The translations under genes and the position numbers were made by a program. Shown here piece by piece: positions 39,801-49,450 of a stretch of 64,000 nt of DNA (the first letter of the stretch is position 1; the number at the start of each line of letters is the position of its first letter). The stretch covers positions 5,639,320-5,703,319 of the forward strand of contig NC_092239.1 in NCBI RefSeq assembly GCF_036320965.1, given 5' to 3'. The stretch is from Panulirus ornatus (taxonomy: Eukaryota > Arthropoda > Malacostraca > Decapoda > Palinuridae). The notes beneath the pieces are model-generated. The model was given only the letters and a program-made list of their open reading frames with translations. It did no database searches and was not told the origin of the DNA.

Positions 39801-40673
39801 CCTGCTTGCGATTTCTTTCTTACCACGGTATAGCCAGGATCGGAGGAAATGTATTATTATCCTCATCATTTCTTTATCATTATCTATTAGTTATTTTCTT
39901 TATTATACGTTACCGTAGGACATCTTTTATGGGGCTCCTGCAGCTTTGAGGCTGTGCTACTGTCAGAGGCAGGGAAATGAAGGAATCCTATACTTAAAGA
40001 AGTTCCTCTACAAGACAGTGGCCCCCACTTGTAAACTGATGATAATATAGCCTTGTCAAATTTGGCTTTTTCACTTGCAGCAGAACTAGAAAGAGGCCGA
40101 ATCCAGTTGAGTAATAACCCATTCAAATAAATGTTCATAAGAAAATTAAAAAATTTAATAGAAATTTTCATAAAAAAAACAAAATTTAAAGAGTTATCAA
40201 GTGAATAACATTTTGTAGAGAAACGATAGTATGTAAAACTTAAATGTAGTGTTAAATAGGAAAAAGTATTAGGGAAAAAGGAACGAGGAAATTCTAAATT
40301 GTTCTTAAATTCATTAAAAAAGAAAATGACGGAAAAAAGAAAGAAGGATAATCAAAAGAGTATTTGAGGAGTAAATTTTGCATTTTACAGAGGAGGGCAG
40401 CTCATAGTTGTTAGGAAAAACCTGAAAAGGTAAAGAGTACTGATTCTAGTTTTGTAAGGAAAAAATAGGTATTACAATTGTGGAAACTGAGTTGCCAGTG
40501 TCCACTTAGGAATCATATATTGCATGAATATTCTTTAAAACCACAGAAATGTTCTAAATACATGGTAATTACCACAGGTGCGGTCACATGCTAATGACCT
40601 GAAGAAACAATGTTATCAGTCAATCAATGTTCAAGCATCAGAGTCTGAGGAAGAAATCTTCACAGCACGTTGA
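24656..40673 (+). CDS. SLC9A8: Sodium/proton exchanger 8-like (SLC9A8/NHE8), complete, 15 coding exons
   Basis: A multi-pass antiporter exchanging Na+ or K+ for H+. In other animals it acts mainly in Golgi and endosomal membranes and at some apical surfaces. Exons: 24656-24865, 26328-26527, 27657-27787, 28879-28959, 30977-31035, 32204-32287, 32448-32549, 33107-33285, 33742-33986, 34418-34587, 35549-35690, 37255-37397, 37727-37810, 38959-39102 and 40578-40673. All phases agree and give 689 residues, against 581 for human NHE8. Signal peptide-like residues 1-18 are followed by a long Ser/Thr- and Asn-rich luminal stretch to about 165. Core motifs: VFFLVILPP (236-244), ISAVDPVAT (308-316), [11 protein letters not shown] (334-344, with the ND pair at 340-341) and [10 protein letters not shown] (535-544). 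The C-tail [14 protein letters not shown] matches the NHE8 tail. The extra length is almost all N-terminal. The first donor (GTTCGG) is weak. Confidence 0.93.
26328..26527 (+). CDS. SLC9A8: NHE8 exon 2: acidic and threonine-rich luminal insert
   Basis: Encodes [20 protein letters not shown] and then a cysteine-containing stretch ([20 protein letters not shown]) with NST and NIS sequons. Human NHE8 has nothing of this length here as far as I recall. Acceptor tacag, donor GTAGGT. Confidence 0.8.
27657..27787 (+). CDS. SLC9A8: NHE8 exon 3: end of luminal region and first core helix
   Basis: Encodes [17 protein letters not shown], then [17 protein letters not shown], the start of the first core membrane helix. 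The GTATGG donor follows one base of an Ala codon. Confidence 0.85.
28040..28640 (+). mobile_element. LINE family A fragment, highly diverged, in NHE8 intron 3
   Basis: Corresponds to the reverse transcriptase segment seen better at 60713-60919 ('gagaaactgcaaaatttggt', 'tatgaaaggaggaagttgag') and the following region. The catalytic FADD box reads F-A-D-Y here. A block of about 90 bp with 'tatctgggagggcaaaaatg' is present twice (about 28410-28485 and 28500-28580). The frame is broken throughout. Confidence 0.75.
28879..28959 (+). CDS. SLC9A8: NHE8 exon 4
   Basis: Encodes [20 protein letters not shown] and VACVIVG. It closely matches the NHE8 pattern of a helix followed by the LPES loop. Confidence 0.9.
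30977..31035 (+). CDS. SLC9A8: NHE8 exon 5
   Basis: Encodes [20 protein letters not shown], a helix plus short loop. It completes the glycine split at the previous exon. Confidence 0.88.
31300..31430 (+). repeat. Dispersed repeat D, copy 1
   Basis: 'cccctgcagctccaaggctg' and 'ctgaaagcagg' match 39925-40010 and 41650-41740 in the same orientation. Confidence 0.55.
31431..31828. repeat. Long imperfect inverted repeat (foldback) in NHE8 intron 5
   Basis: The arm 31431-31540 ('cttaagcctaagttaggagg', 'gggcagttatttag', 'gtaaggcaggggtaagc') returns in reverse complement at about 31694-31828 ('gcttacccatgccttacact', 'aactgccctcccaactcat', 'tcttaag'). The spacer is about 150 bp. There is no open frame, so it may be a foldback or MITE-like element. 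Confidence 0.8.
32204..32287 (+). CDS. SLC9A8: NHE8 exon 6: amiloride-region helix
   Basis: Encodes [20 protein letters not shown] and NLHK. VFFL..LPP is the drug-binding helix signature of NHE proteins. Confidence 0.93.
32448..32549 (+). CDS. SLC9A8: NHE8 exon 7
   Basis: Encodes [18 protein letters not shown], then a helix ending [19 protein letters not shown] is nearly invariant in NHE8. Confidence 0.93.
33107..33285 (+). CDS. SLC9A8: NHE8 exon 8: ion-binding core
   Basis: Encodes [17 protein letters not shown] and [16 protein letters not shown]. These contain the Asp of the DPVA motif and the Asn-Asp pair of the antiporter core. Confidence 0.95.
33742..33986 (+). CDS. SLC9A8: NHE8 exon 9
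   Basis: The longest coding exon. It has membrane segments around [20 protein letters not shown], then [20 protein letters not shown]. The final [11 protein letters not shown] is the family loop. Confidence 0.92.
34071..34170 (-). repeat. Dispersed repeat C, fragment in NHE8 intron 9
   Basis: Repeating 'cctaatgttcctac'-type phrases, the reverse complement of the 'gaacattaggtag' phrases at 49985-50130 and 59685-59800. Confidence 0.65.
34418..34587 (+). CDS. SLC9A8: NHE8 exon 10
   Basis: Encodes [20 protein letters not shown] and an [16 protein letters not shown] helix. Fragments of the same dispersed repeat lie in both flanking introns (34071-34170 and 34645-34780). Confidence 0.93.
34645..34780 (-). 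repeat. Dispersed repeat C, fragment in NHE8 intron 10
   Basis: 'aatgttcctacctactactc' and 'tgccaaatggcagggctagc' match the reverse complement of 59640-59720. Confidence 0.7.
35549..35690 (+). CDS. SLC9A8: NHE8 exon 11
   Basis: Encodes [20 protein letters not shown] and [19 protein letters not shown] is the typical NHE arginine-containing motif. Confidence 0.93.
35752..36058 (+). mobile_element. LINE family A 3' end, 5'-truncated, in NHE8 intron 11
   Basis: A 291-bp 3'UTR copy from 'ggggggagggggttgttatt' to the terminal hairpin 'ctaccttgctaacgcgggag' and an (ataata) tail. It is flanked by direct repeats GATGTAAA at 35752-35759 and 36051-36058, a plausible 8-bp target-site duplication. Confidence 0.85.
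36060..37254. other. NHE8 intron 11 remainder, nothing recognised
   Basis: AT-rich intron, with no repeat or exon recognised. Confidence 0.5.
37255..37397 (+). CDS. SLC9A8: NHE8 exon 12: conserved arginine helix
   Basis: Encodes [20 protein letters not shown], then [24 protein letters not shown] carries the arginine essential in NHE exchangers. Confidence 0.94.
37727..37810 (+). CDS. SLC9A8: NHE8 exon 13: basic cytosolic tail
   Basis: Encodes [20 protein letters not shown] and TLSKTREW, the start of the cytosolic C-tail. Confidence 0.85.
37811..38958. other. NHE8 intron 13, nothing recognised
   Basis: AT-rich intron without a recognised feature. Confidence 0.5.
38959..39102 (+). CDS. SLC9A8: NHE8 exon 14: conserved C-tail
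   Basis: Encodes [17 protein letters not shown] and [20 protein letters not shown]. It aligns with the NHE8-specific SEHLSELT and LNPFFTRRLT segments. Confidence 0.9.
39103..40577. other. NHE8 intron 14, contains dispersed repeat D copy 2
   Basis: A 'ggggctcctgcagctttgag' copy of repeat D lies near 39925-40010. The rest is unremarkable. Confidence 0.55.
40578..40673 (+). CDS. SLC9A8: NHE8 exon 15: last codons and stop
   Basis: Encodes 31 residues ending [11 protein letters not shown] before TGA at 40671-40673. The acidic end resembles the NHE8 tail. Confidence 0.85.
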   Translation: MRSHANDLKKQCYQSINVQASESEEEIFTAR

Positions 40674-42235
40674 AGACTTTAGCTCAAGATGGAGTGATCA
40701 TAATGTAAATATATAATATCAGTTACCTTATGGTGTGTGTTTACATATCTATTTTTTTTCAAATAATGTGCCATTTTAATGTTAATTAGTTTTATGCTGT
40801 TGATAAAATCATCATAGACATATATAATAATGTTCTTTATATGTTTATTGAATCACATCAGTGTGTTGTAGTTCTTTTACATAACACTCACAGTTTAAGA
40901 AGGTTGATTTAGTTTAATGGGATGTAAAGGGTTAATAGTATCCTAATTGATCAGGTGGCTATCACTTTTTTGGGCTTTAGACTTAAAAGTTATGAATGTT
41001 GCTTATTCATTAAAATTATTTATGGGGTTTAATCAACAGAGCTCCTGATAAAACAAAGGTAAAGCAGTTTGTATCTGTGTGATGCACTCCCCCTTCATAT
41101 TTGTAAATAAGAATTTTTTCAACTTAATGAAAAGAAAGATGGTAACTCAGACAAGATTGGAGTCTCTATGTCGTACATTTGCCCAGGACTAGTGTTCTAG
41201 CCCACCCAGCTTTATGATGTGAGGATTTCCTTTCCAGAACTTTTAGATATCTGGTTATTGCTATTCATAGGGCACTATAACTCTATGCATGGGAAAGCAT
41301 TGACATATCCGTCCAATCAGTTAGAACACTAGACTTGGAATTGTACAGTACTGAACATTGTTAGTCAGCAGCTTTCTTGTTTTATTATCTATTATATTTT
41401 GATTCCTCATGTTAATTTCTTACTATAAACCATGCTTAACTTTTCACAGTATCTTTCTCTTGCATATAGATTGCTGTGTACGATACAAGGGAATTAATGT
41501 GTAGTATGTCACATTCTGTTATAAACTCTCTTTGTAACAGGAACATGGAAATGCCTTTTTAATGCAACGGAAAAATGATATATTTTATACTCTGAAAAAT
41601 ATTTATCATATTATGGAATGAATATTTATTATTATTGTGCAACCCAGTTCTTTTCTAAGACTCTTGCAGCTCTAAGGCTGTGCCAGTAGCTGGGACAGAA
41701 TGGGCTCCTTTGTCCCAAGAAGTTGTTTGATGAGACTACTGTTTCATCAGCAAATGATAGTCTTGCCAAAGGTGTTTTCACATAAGTGTACTAGACTCAA
41801 TCTACTTGAGGTTAGACTGTGAGTAAAAATTTACCTTTGGCATTACTGGTCGCAAGTTGATGAAACAGTAGTCTTAAGTGTTGGAGTGTATGAAATTAAA
41901 TCACAAGTGGAAATGCTGTATCCTCTGGCAATGCTGTATCCTTGGGAGTTCAGTTTCATCAAAGAACTTCTCATTACAAAGGAGCTATTGGGCTGCAAGT
42001 TGATGAAACAATACAGTCTTGTCAAAGAGTCTCTTGCTTTAAAGGTGGTGTTGGACTGTATGAAGTTACATCACAAGTGAAAAATCACCTTTGGCAAAAC
42101 TGTATCTTTGGGAGTTCAATCTCATCAAAGACCTTCTACCTGAAAAGTAGCTATTGGGGTGCAGGAGTCTCTGGAAAGAGATCCCAGATAACACCATGAT
42201 TCTGCATTAGAAAAATGTCTTTATGTAATTATACA
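40674..42235 (+). other. NHE8 3' region with repeat D copy 3 and a diverged tandem duplication
   Basis: Probable 3'UTR start. I found no AATAAA between the stop codon and 42235. Repeat D ('ctcttgcagctctaaggctg') is near 41650-41740. Phrases such as 'gatgaaacagtagtc' and 'tgtatgaaattaaatcacaa' recur about 150-170 bp apart up to 42180, suggesting an old tandem duplication. Confidence 0.5.
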
Positions 42236-42826
42236 TATGCATAAAACAACAAGGAAAATGAAACATGTTGTTCCCAATGCACTTTCGTGTAATAACCACA
42301 TTGTCGGGGAGATACAAGAATGAGATAAAAGATGTAGAACAGTCAGTTGATATATACGGGAAACGCGTAGCTTAGACGCCATCGGTAAACAAATGTTACT
42401 GATGGTAGTGTTCGGGTCTGACATACTTGTCATAAAAGAACAGGTCAAGAATCAAAGTTTTTTGTTTAATCATGTTATAGGTTATAACCATTGTATTGAT
42501 TGGAGTAATGCTAATTCAGTTATTCACTATAACTCCTTTACTGTGAGAAATATCATTGAATTTTCTATTGTTGAATACACCAAGAATTGTAACGTTAACA
42601 TTAGTGAAAGTCTATACAAACTGGATAGCTTTGTCGTAGACAAAATTTTTAATCAGTTCCCTTTCCTGTCCTCTTAATAAATTTTATGACAGGCATGATG
42701 CCAAACCCAAACACCACCATAAGGTAACTTTTGTTTACCAATGATGTCTTAGATCCGGCTCTTTCCTGTATATCAACTGACTGTTCTACGTGTTCCATTT
42801 TCCTACTGGTTTTATGCATATGCTAC
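42236..42826 (+). mobile_element. Penelope-like element remnant with inverted terminal repeats
   Basis: A plus-strand frame (42393-42676) reads NQSFLFNHVIGYNHCIDWSN, then RNIIEFSIVEY and LYKLDSFVVDKIFNQF. This matches the conserved segment after the GIY-YIG endonuclease in Penelope-like elements (EH...H.IDW...RNIIES...LD.F..DKI). It is bounded by inverted copies: 42236-42415 ('gtagaacagtcagttgatat', 'ggtaaacaaatgttac') and 42700-42826 in reverse complement. The upstream reverse transcriptase is absent. AATAAA at 42676-42681 overlaps the stop region. Confidence 0.75.
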
Positions 42827-43384
42827 ATCACACACACCACTGTGACTTCTTGCAATAAGTAAGATAGTATTCTATTGATTTCATAATGAAAAAAAAGTGT
42901 TCCATGTGGCTGTATCTAGCGTTTAAAAAAATAATAGTGCATAAGTTATCATGCTACAGCTCAGAACACATCTACTAATTTCCTTTACATGAAAGTTTTT
43001 GTGGTTTTCTTATATGGTGCAATTTAGCTGTGATATAAAGATCATAACTTGATAATTATTGTAATGTAATTCTTTATTCTGTTATGAAGTGATTAAAGAT
43101 ACATATTAATTAAATGTAAATGTTATTTGTTTCTCATGTATAGACATTTTATGTATGCCATTTCTACTGGCTACATTGTGTACTTAGTGCTGCAATATTT
43201 GCCAACTTTTGATGATATTGAAGTATTTGTCAGTTTGTTGTGAGTTTGGTTTTTGAGGAAAAAAGTGTAATCTTGCATTACTTTACTGTAAACTCTGTAT
43301 ATAAAAGTTCTGTTATATACAGAAGCAAAATATACGGTTTATTATTCTAGTCATTTTTGTATACAGCCAACATTTTCATAATTG

Positions 43385-43895
43385 GAGGTGAAAAATGAGG
43401 TAGTTAAACCCTTAACTGCCCTTTTCAATAGGTCACTTGCTACAAGAAAAGTTCCAGATGAATGGAAGTTTGCCCATGTGTCACTGATATTCAAAGAAGG
43501 TATTAAGTCATTGCCCTGAAATTACCGTTCTGTTAGCTTAATGTCTGTAGTTGGAAAACTAATGGAAACCTTTAATCATTATAGAACTGTAAGCGACATA
43601 GCGAACAACCACTTAATGATTCTCAGTATGGTTTTCAACAAAATTGCTTACATCTGAAAAATCCACTTAAGAAAATCAACATATATGGTGAAAGTAAAGC
43701 TGTTGATGTTATCTATTCAGATTTTCAAAAAGCTTTTGATAAGGCTCCATATCAAAGATTACTAACAAAAGTTGTCACATAGCAATGATGGGGTTGAACT
43801 TCATAGGACAGGAAATTGGTTAACTGGCCAAACACAGAGTAGATTCATGGTCAAGCCTCAGAATGATTAAATGTCTTGGAACCAGCTCTCTTTCT
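43385..43895 (+). mobile_element. CR1-like LINE reverse transcriptase fragment, broken
   Basis: Conceptual reading gives SLATRKVPDEWKFAHVSLIF, then NYRSVSLMSVVGKLME and VIYSDFQKAFDKAPYQRLL. These are the fingers and palm motifs of CR1/Jockey-type reverse transcriptases. Stops and frameshifts interrupt it, including one in LP*NYRSV. Confidence 0.85.
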
Positions 43896-44590
43896 CAATA
43901 TATATTATTTTTCTATTATACTTGATTGCTGTTTCCCGCATCAACAAGTTAGCGCCAGTAAACAGACTTAGAATGGCACATCTACTCATATTCACATATA
44001 TACACATAAATGCCAATACATGCACATATACATAAACATATCAGTTGTACATATTCATGCTTGCCTTCATCCATTCCTGGCGCTACCCCAGCACAAAAAA
44101 AACAGCAACACTACCCCCTGCTTCGGTGAGGTAGAACCAGGAAAAGATGAAAAAGACCATATTCGTTCACACTCAGTCACTAGCTGTCATGTGTAATGCA
44201 CCAAAACCACAGCTCCCTATCCACATCCTGGCCCCACAGACCTTTTCATGGTTTACCCCAGACATTTCCCATGCCCCGGTTCAGTCCATTGACAGTATAT
44301 CAACCCAGATATACCACATCGTTCCAGTTCACTCTGTTCCTTGCATACGTCACCCTTCTGCATGCACAGGCCCCAATCACTCTAAATCTTTTTCACTCCC
44401 ATCTTTCCACCTCCAATTTGGTCTCCTGCTTCTTATTCCCTCCACCTGACACATATATCCTCTTTGTCAACCTTTCCTCACTCATTCTCTCCATATGTCC
44501 AAACCATTTCAACACACCCTCTTCTTTCTCAACCACACACTTTTTATTACCAGACATCTTTCTTACCCTTTCATTTCTTACTTGACGATT
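43896..44590 (-). mobile_element. LINE family A copy, diverged, lying inside the CR1-like relic
   Basis: The minus strand carries the reverse transcriptase C-tail (EGVLKWFGHMERMSEERLTK within an intact 66-codon stretch) and the whole 3'UTR, down to a decayed hairpin near 43935. Substitutions are many compared with the 57.7-kb copy. Confidence 0.8.
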
Positions 44591-44910
44591 CATGAAATGA
44601 AAAAAAAAATCCTACAAGATCAGGTTAAATGAATCTATTTAGCTTAGAAAAGAGAAGGTTAAGAGATGATCTAATACAAGTGTTGTAAATGATTAAGGCT
44701 CTGGTAATCGATCTACCAAGTCAACTAACTTGATTCGTCTGGTTTTACTCATAGTGATGGGCAAACGATTTACTTCACGAGGTGAAGTACTTTTTCTTAA
44801 ACAGGATTAACATACATGACGATTTGCCAACCATAGTGGTTGACAGGATGGATACGTTTACGAACAGAATTGATAAATACTTTGCTTCAAGACCATGATT
44901 TTCTTTATAT
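44591..44910 (+). mobile_element. CR1-like LINE C-terminal fragment
   Basis: Conceptual reading includes NLFSLEKRRLRDDLIQV and, further on, VDRMDTFTNRIDKYF-like residues. This is the usual end of CR1-type ORF2. It continues the relic at 43385-43895 in the same orientation, with several hundred bases of the middle missing. Confidence 0.75.
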
Positions 44911-46319
44911 ATGTGCCTCCATGATCAAAATGAAAATTTGCATGTTTTTCTCTGAATTATCTGCAGGCCTTCTAACTTTCACCACACTATTCTGCATTTC
45001 TGATATCTTCCACTAACTATAACAAACTACTCTGTGAGCTGATATCCTCCACTATCAAAAACAGCCCAAAAGGGCCCAACAGTCTGTTGCTCTTTAAATT
45101 CCTTTGCATTACTTGAGTGAATGCATTTATGAGCAGTATTAAAAAAAAGTAACGAGGGAATGTTTACTTCAGTTCAGAACAGTGGGATGAAGATGCATCC
45201 TGACTTATTGTCAAGTTATGGAGATGAGCAATTTTCTCGCATTCTTGCAAGACATTTGATAAGTACAGTAGCTCTCATCACAATTAGGTCTCACTTACAA
45301 CTACATACACTACATGGTAAACTGAACAAGGATTAAATAATGAATACAGTATTCCAAATGACTGATTTGTTTCAGATGGCCACCATCTTCCCTGCTCAGT
45401 AGAAATAAAAGGTTAATACCTTGGAAGATAGGAAAACTTGATGTAGTGTGTGCATCTAAAATGCCGAAGCGCCTATTTGCTTCAGTGTTTTTTTAAGACA
45501 GAACCACAAGACGGTCAGCGCTATTGTGGTTTTGGCTACTCTTATTGTCTACTTTGTTATTACAGGAAAGTATATTGAGTAATTTCTTTATGTTTGTGTC
45601 ATCTATTTTGATTTGAACTTCCACTTCATATCATTGCCAAGTTGATGTGGGACCTTAATGAAAGAAAAGCTTTGACAGCATTTCGAGCAATCTTAGGGCT
45701 ATCCAAATAGGTGCCCAGTAATAGAAAGCTTGTCAGCCTGGAAAGGCCTTGATGTGATCAACTTGATTCTACGCAATAATCAGTGGCCACAAAGCATTTC
45801 TGCCGTTACTTCTACCTGACACAGGATTTTCATGTTTAATATGCTCAAGGCTGTAAGCCAGCCAAAAACAGTGGCTTGATGCCTTATACAAATCTATTTG
45901 GAGTGGAATGTGATAAATTCATCAATTCCTTGTGCTTAAATAGGATATTAATTTCCATACTCATTATCAGTAGCAGTTATACCTCATCTACTACTAGCTG
46001 TTCAGCTTAGTCTTGCTTCATCCCAGCATTTGGAATGACACAAGCATGACTGATGGATGTGCGCTACTCCACTACACCAAAAAAATTTGTTTGGAAGTGG
46101 CTGAACCTTCAAGAAAATGGTGAAGAATTGAAGAATTAGGATGGAGAGCCACTGAAGTCTGGTTAATGGAGAAATTTTAGAGTATAATACTAATTCACAT
46201 GACTAAGTGCTTATCCTTAACTCTTTAAAATGAAATCTTCATTTTTGTAGTTCAAGACAGCTAAAAAACATAAGAGTAACATCAAGTAGTAGTGTTGGTA
46301 TGAACAAATAAGAGAAGAT
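44911..46319. other. No recognised gene; possible decayed coding sequence 45640-46160
   Basis: Short phrases such as LTAFRAILGLSK and TSMTDGCALLHYTKKICLE can be read in plus frames separated by stops. The source is not identified. Confidence 0.3.
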
Positions 46320-46324
46320 ATGTG

Positions 46325-47262
46325 TTTGGGATATGTTTTGGGAGCGTTGAAAAATGTGTGGAAGTCGAGAATGTTATCTTGGAAAGCAAAAATGGGTATG
46401 TTTGAAGGAATAGTGGTTCCAACAATGTTATATGGTTGCAAGGTGTGGGCTATAGATAAAGTTGTGTGGAGGAGGTTGGATGTGCTGGAAATGAGATGTC
46501 TGAGGACAATATGTGGCGTGAGGTGGTTTGATCGAGTAAGTAATGAAAGGGTAAGAGAGATGTGTGGTATTAAAAAGTGTGGTTGAGAGAGCAGAAGGTG
46601 TTTTGAAATAGTCTGGTCACATGAAGAGAATGAGTGAGGAAAGATTGATAAAGAGGATGTATGTGCCAGAGGTGGAGGGAATGAGAAATGGGAGACCAAA
46701 TTGGAGGTGGAAAGATGGAGTGAAAAAGATTTTGAGTGATCGGGGCCTGAACATGCAAAAGGGTGAAAGGCATGCAAGGAACAGAGTGAATTGGAACGAT
46801 GTGCTATACTGGGGTCGACGTGCTGTCAATGGATTGAACCAGGGCATGTGAAGCATCTGGGGTAAACCATGAAAAGTTCTGTGGGGCCTGGATGTGGAAT
46901 GGGAGCTGTTGTTTCGGTGCATTATACATGACAGCTAGAGACTGAGTGTGAACGAATGTGCCCTTTGTTTTTTCCTTGTGCTACCTTGTGCACATGCCGG
47001 GGGAGGGGGTTGTTATTTCATGTGTGGCGGGGTGGCGACAGGAATGAATTAGGGCAGACTATGAATTATGTACATGAGTATATATGTATAGTCTGTGTGT
47101 GTATATATATGCATACATTGAGATGTATAGGTATGTATATGTGCATGTGTGGACATGTATGTACATACATGTGTATGTGGATGGGTTGGGCCATTCTTTC
47201 GTCTGTTTCCTTACGCTACTTTGCTAACACGGGAGACAGTGACAAAGTATAATATTAATATA
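46325..47262 (+). mobile_element. LINE family A copy: reverse transcriptase C-terminus plus 3'UTR
   Basis: Reads ALKNVWKSRMLSWKAKMGMF, VVPTMLYGCKVWAIDK and LRTICGVRWFDRVSNERVRE. After a frameshift near 46580 come KRMSEERLIKRMYVPEVEG and PNWRWKDGVKKIL, and a stop after GRRAVNGLNQGM. The 3'UTR ends with the hairpin at about 47210-47240 and a (taa)-like tail. Confidence 0.88.
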
Positions 47263-47268
47263 ATAATG

Positions 47269-47475
47269 TGTTGATGTGCTGTCAATGGACTGAACCAGGG
47301 CATGTGAAGTGTCTGGGGTAAATCATAAAAAGTTTTGTGGGGCCCGGATATGGAAAGGGAGCTGTGGTTTTGGTGCATTACACACGACAGCTAGATACTG
47401 AATGTGAATGAAAGCGGCCTTTGTTGTCTTTTCCTAATGCTACCTCGCACGCGGGGGGGAGGGGGTGCCAACTTT
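47269..47475 (+). mobile_element. Second LINE family A 3' fragment in tandem
   Basis: Starts at 'gttgatgtgctgtcaatgga', repeats the coding end and first half of the 3'UTR, and stops in the G-rich run at about 47465. It follows the previous copy head to tail after only a few bases. Confidence 0.8.
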
Positions 47476-48379
47476 TTTACCCACTAGTATTATGTAAAAC
47501 ATGGAATATCCACTGCTAAAATAAAGTATATTTAAATGAGCCGAAAATCATTTAGTCAGCCGTATGTGCCCATGAACTTAAAGGTTATATGTGCTTAGGC
47601 TGGTCCACTTCATGTAATTGAGAATGGAAAAGGTATCATACAATAACTGAAATGCTTCTTGGTGTCCTATTAATGAGCACATGTAATCTAAATTTTGCAG
47701 TGTTCTAACATTCCAACTGACTTAAGCCATTAGTACCTAATAAAAAAACTTTAATGTTGCCTGTACAGCATATAAAAAATTCTGCTCTCCTCAACACCCT
47801 ACAAATACCTTCACATAAATACACAACTGTTGACCTGCAGGTTGCACAGAACTGATGACCACAGAAAATACTTGGATGTTGGATGGCTTGAATGATGAGC
47901 GGAAATATGTTTTAGATGGTGAGGAAAAAGAATACAAATAAATTTGTGTGACCCCTTACAGAAGGATTTGGGAAGGATGAAAAAATGGCCACCCTCATGA
48001 AGTAATCATATAAGTGCATCTAATTTCCACCAAGGACTTTAATCCTTTGGTGATGGAGGGCTTAAACATATGATAGGTGATGAGCTAGAATATTTCCAAA
48101 GAAAATCAACCTCAATATCCAATCCACACTTATAGCAACTTTCCCTTATGCTCATTTCAGTGGAAGTCACATAATATTTCCAGAGAAATTTTAATCTTCA
48201 CCACTTGCACTGGTGCCCCTGTATCAAAGAAAGAGCACAAAACCAAGTTCAAGCAACAAAACCCCCAGTAGCTTTTCTGCATGTGCCAACAGTTCACCCT
48301 CTCCATGCTCATTTTCATTTAGTGCTCTATTTTTAAGAACAGGCAATTCATCACCAACTGCGGAAAGGATATGAGACGA
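47476..48379. other. No recognised gene
   Basis: Intergenic sequence between the converging NHE8 and RPL31 genes. Confidence 0.5.
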
Positions 48380-48397
48380 TGTTGTTTTCTTACATTA

Positions 48398-48403
48398 TTT
48401 ATT
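48398..48403 (-). terminator. RPL31 polyadenylation signal
   Basis: AATAAA on the minus strand lies six bases after the TGA stop (48410-48412). Very short 3'UTRs are usual for ribosomal protein genes. Confidence 0.7.
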
Positions 48404-48409
48404 TACTGA

Positions 48410-48563
48410 TCAATCATCAGAACCTTCATCGACATTTTCAGTTCCCAATCCTTTAAATGAGGAAACAGCTACAAAAGTGACCAGGGTGTAAAATGGCTGA
48501 GTCGAGTCTTCATCCTCATTACGACGCCGTGAAAGACGGACACGTATCCTGAATGGAACATTC
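48410..48563 (-). CDS. RPL31: RPL31 last coding exon
   Basis: Begins by completing Arg in [15 protein letters not shown] and ends ENVDEGSDD then TGA. The acceptor is tttttcag. Confidence 0.95.
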
Positions 48564-49139
48564 CTGAAAAATGTACATAATTTGCTTACATATGTTTTTT
48601 CTTTTTTTTTTGTTACTTGCCTTTCCCACCTTAAAGATGTAGCATCTGGAATAACAGTAAACCTCTATAAAAATATTTTGCCATGACTCCTTGTTCCCAT
48701 CCCTCATAATCTAAATTTACAGCATGCAGAAAATTGTGGTACATTTTCTCCCCTTTCCCCATTGATATATATGAACCTTTCTTTAGGCTTAACTGCTCTT
48801 CCCACCTTTGTGAGATTACATCAGGAACCAATGAGCAAGCATCATTTGCAAACATCCACTCTCTAGCCATCATGTATAATAAAAAAATGTACTGAAAACA
48901 TAGATCACTTGAGAATATACTCTACACAATGGCTTAGGGGATGGGTTGTGTAATGTGGAGCACAACCAATCTTACGTGTCCTAACACTGCAGTGCCAAGT
49001 GAATACTTGGCACCCAATTCAAAATTAGACCACATCTTCACTAGTAATAATTTAAATGTGGAACTTCATAACATATTCCTTTCCAAAGAGTTTCTTAAAG
49101 TGAAGCAAATACAATCTGGGACATGACGAATATGTATGA

Positions 49140-49217
<78 letters not shown>

Positions 49218-49407
49218 GGTTGACGTGCTGTCAGTGGATTGAATCAAGGCATGTGAAGCGTCTGGGGTAAACCATGGAAAGCTGTGTAGGTATGTATATT
49301 TGCGTGTGTGGACGTATGTATATACATGTGTATGGGGGTGGGTTGGGCCATTTCTTTCGTCTGTTTCCTTGCGCTACCTCGCAAACGCGGGAGACAGCAA
49401 CAAAGCA

Positions 49408-49450
<43 letters not shown>

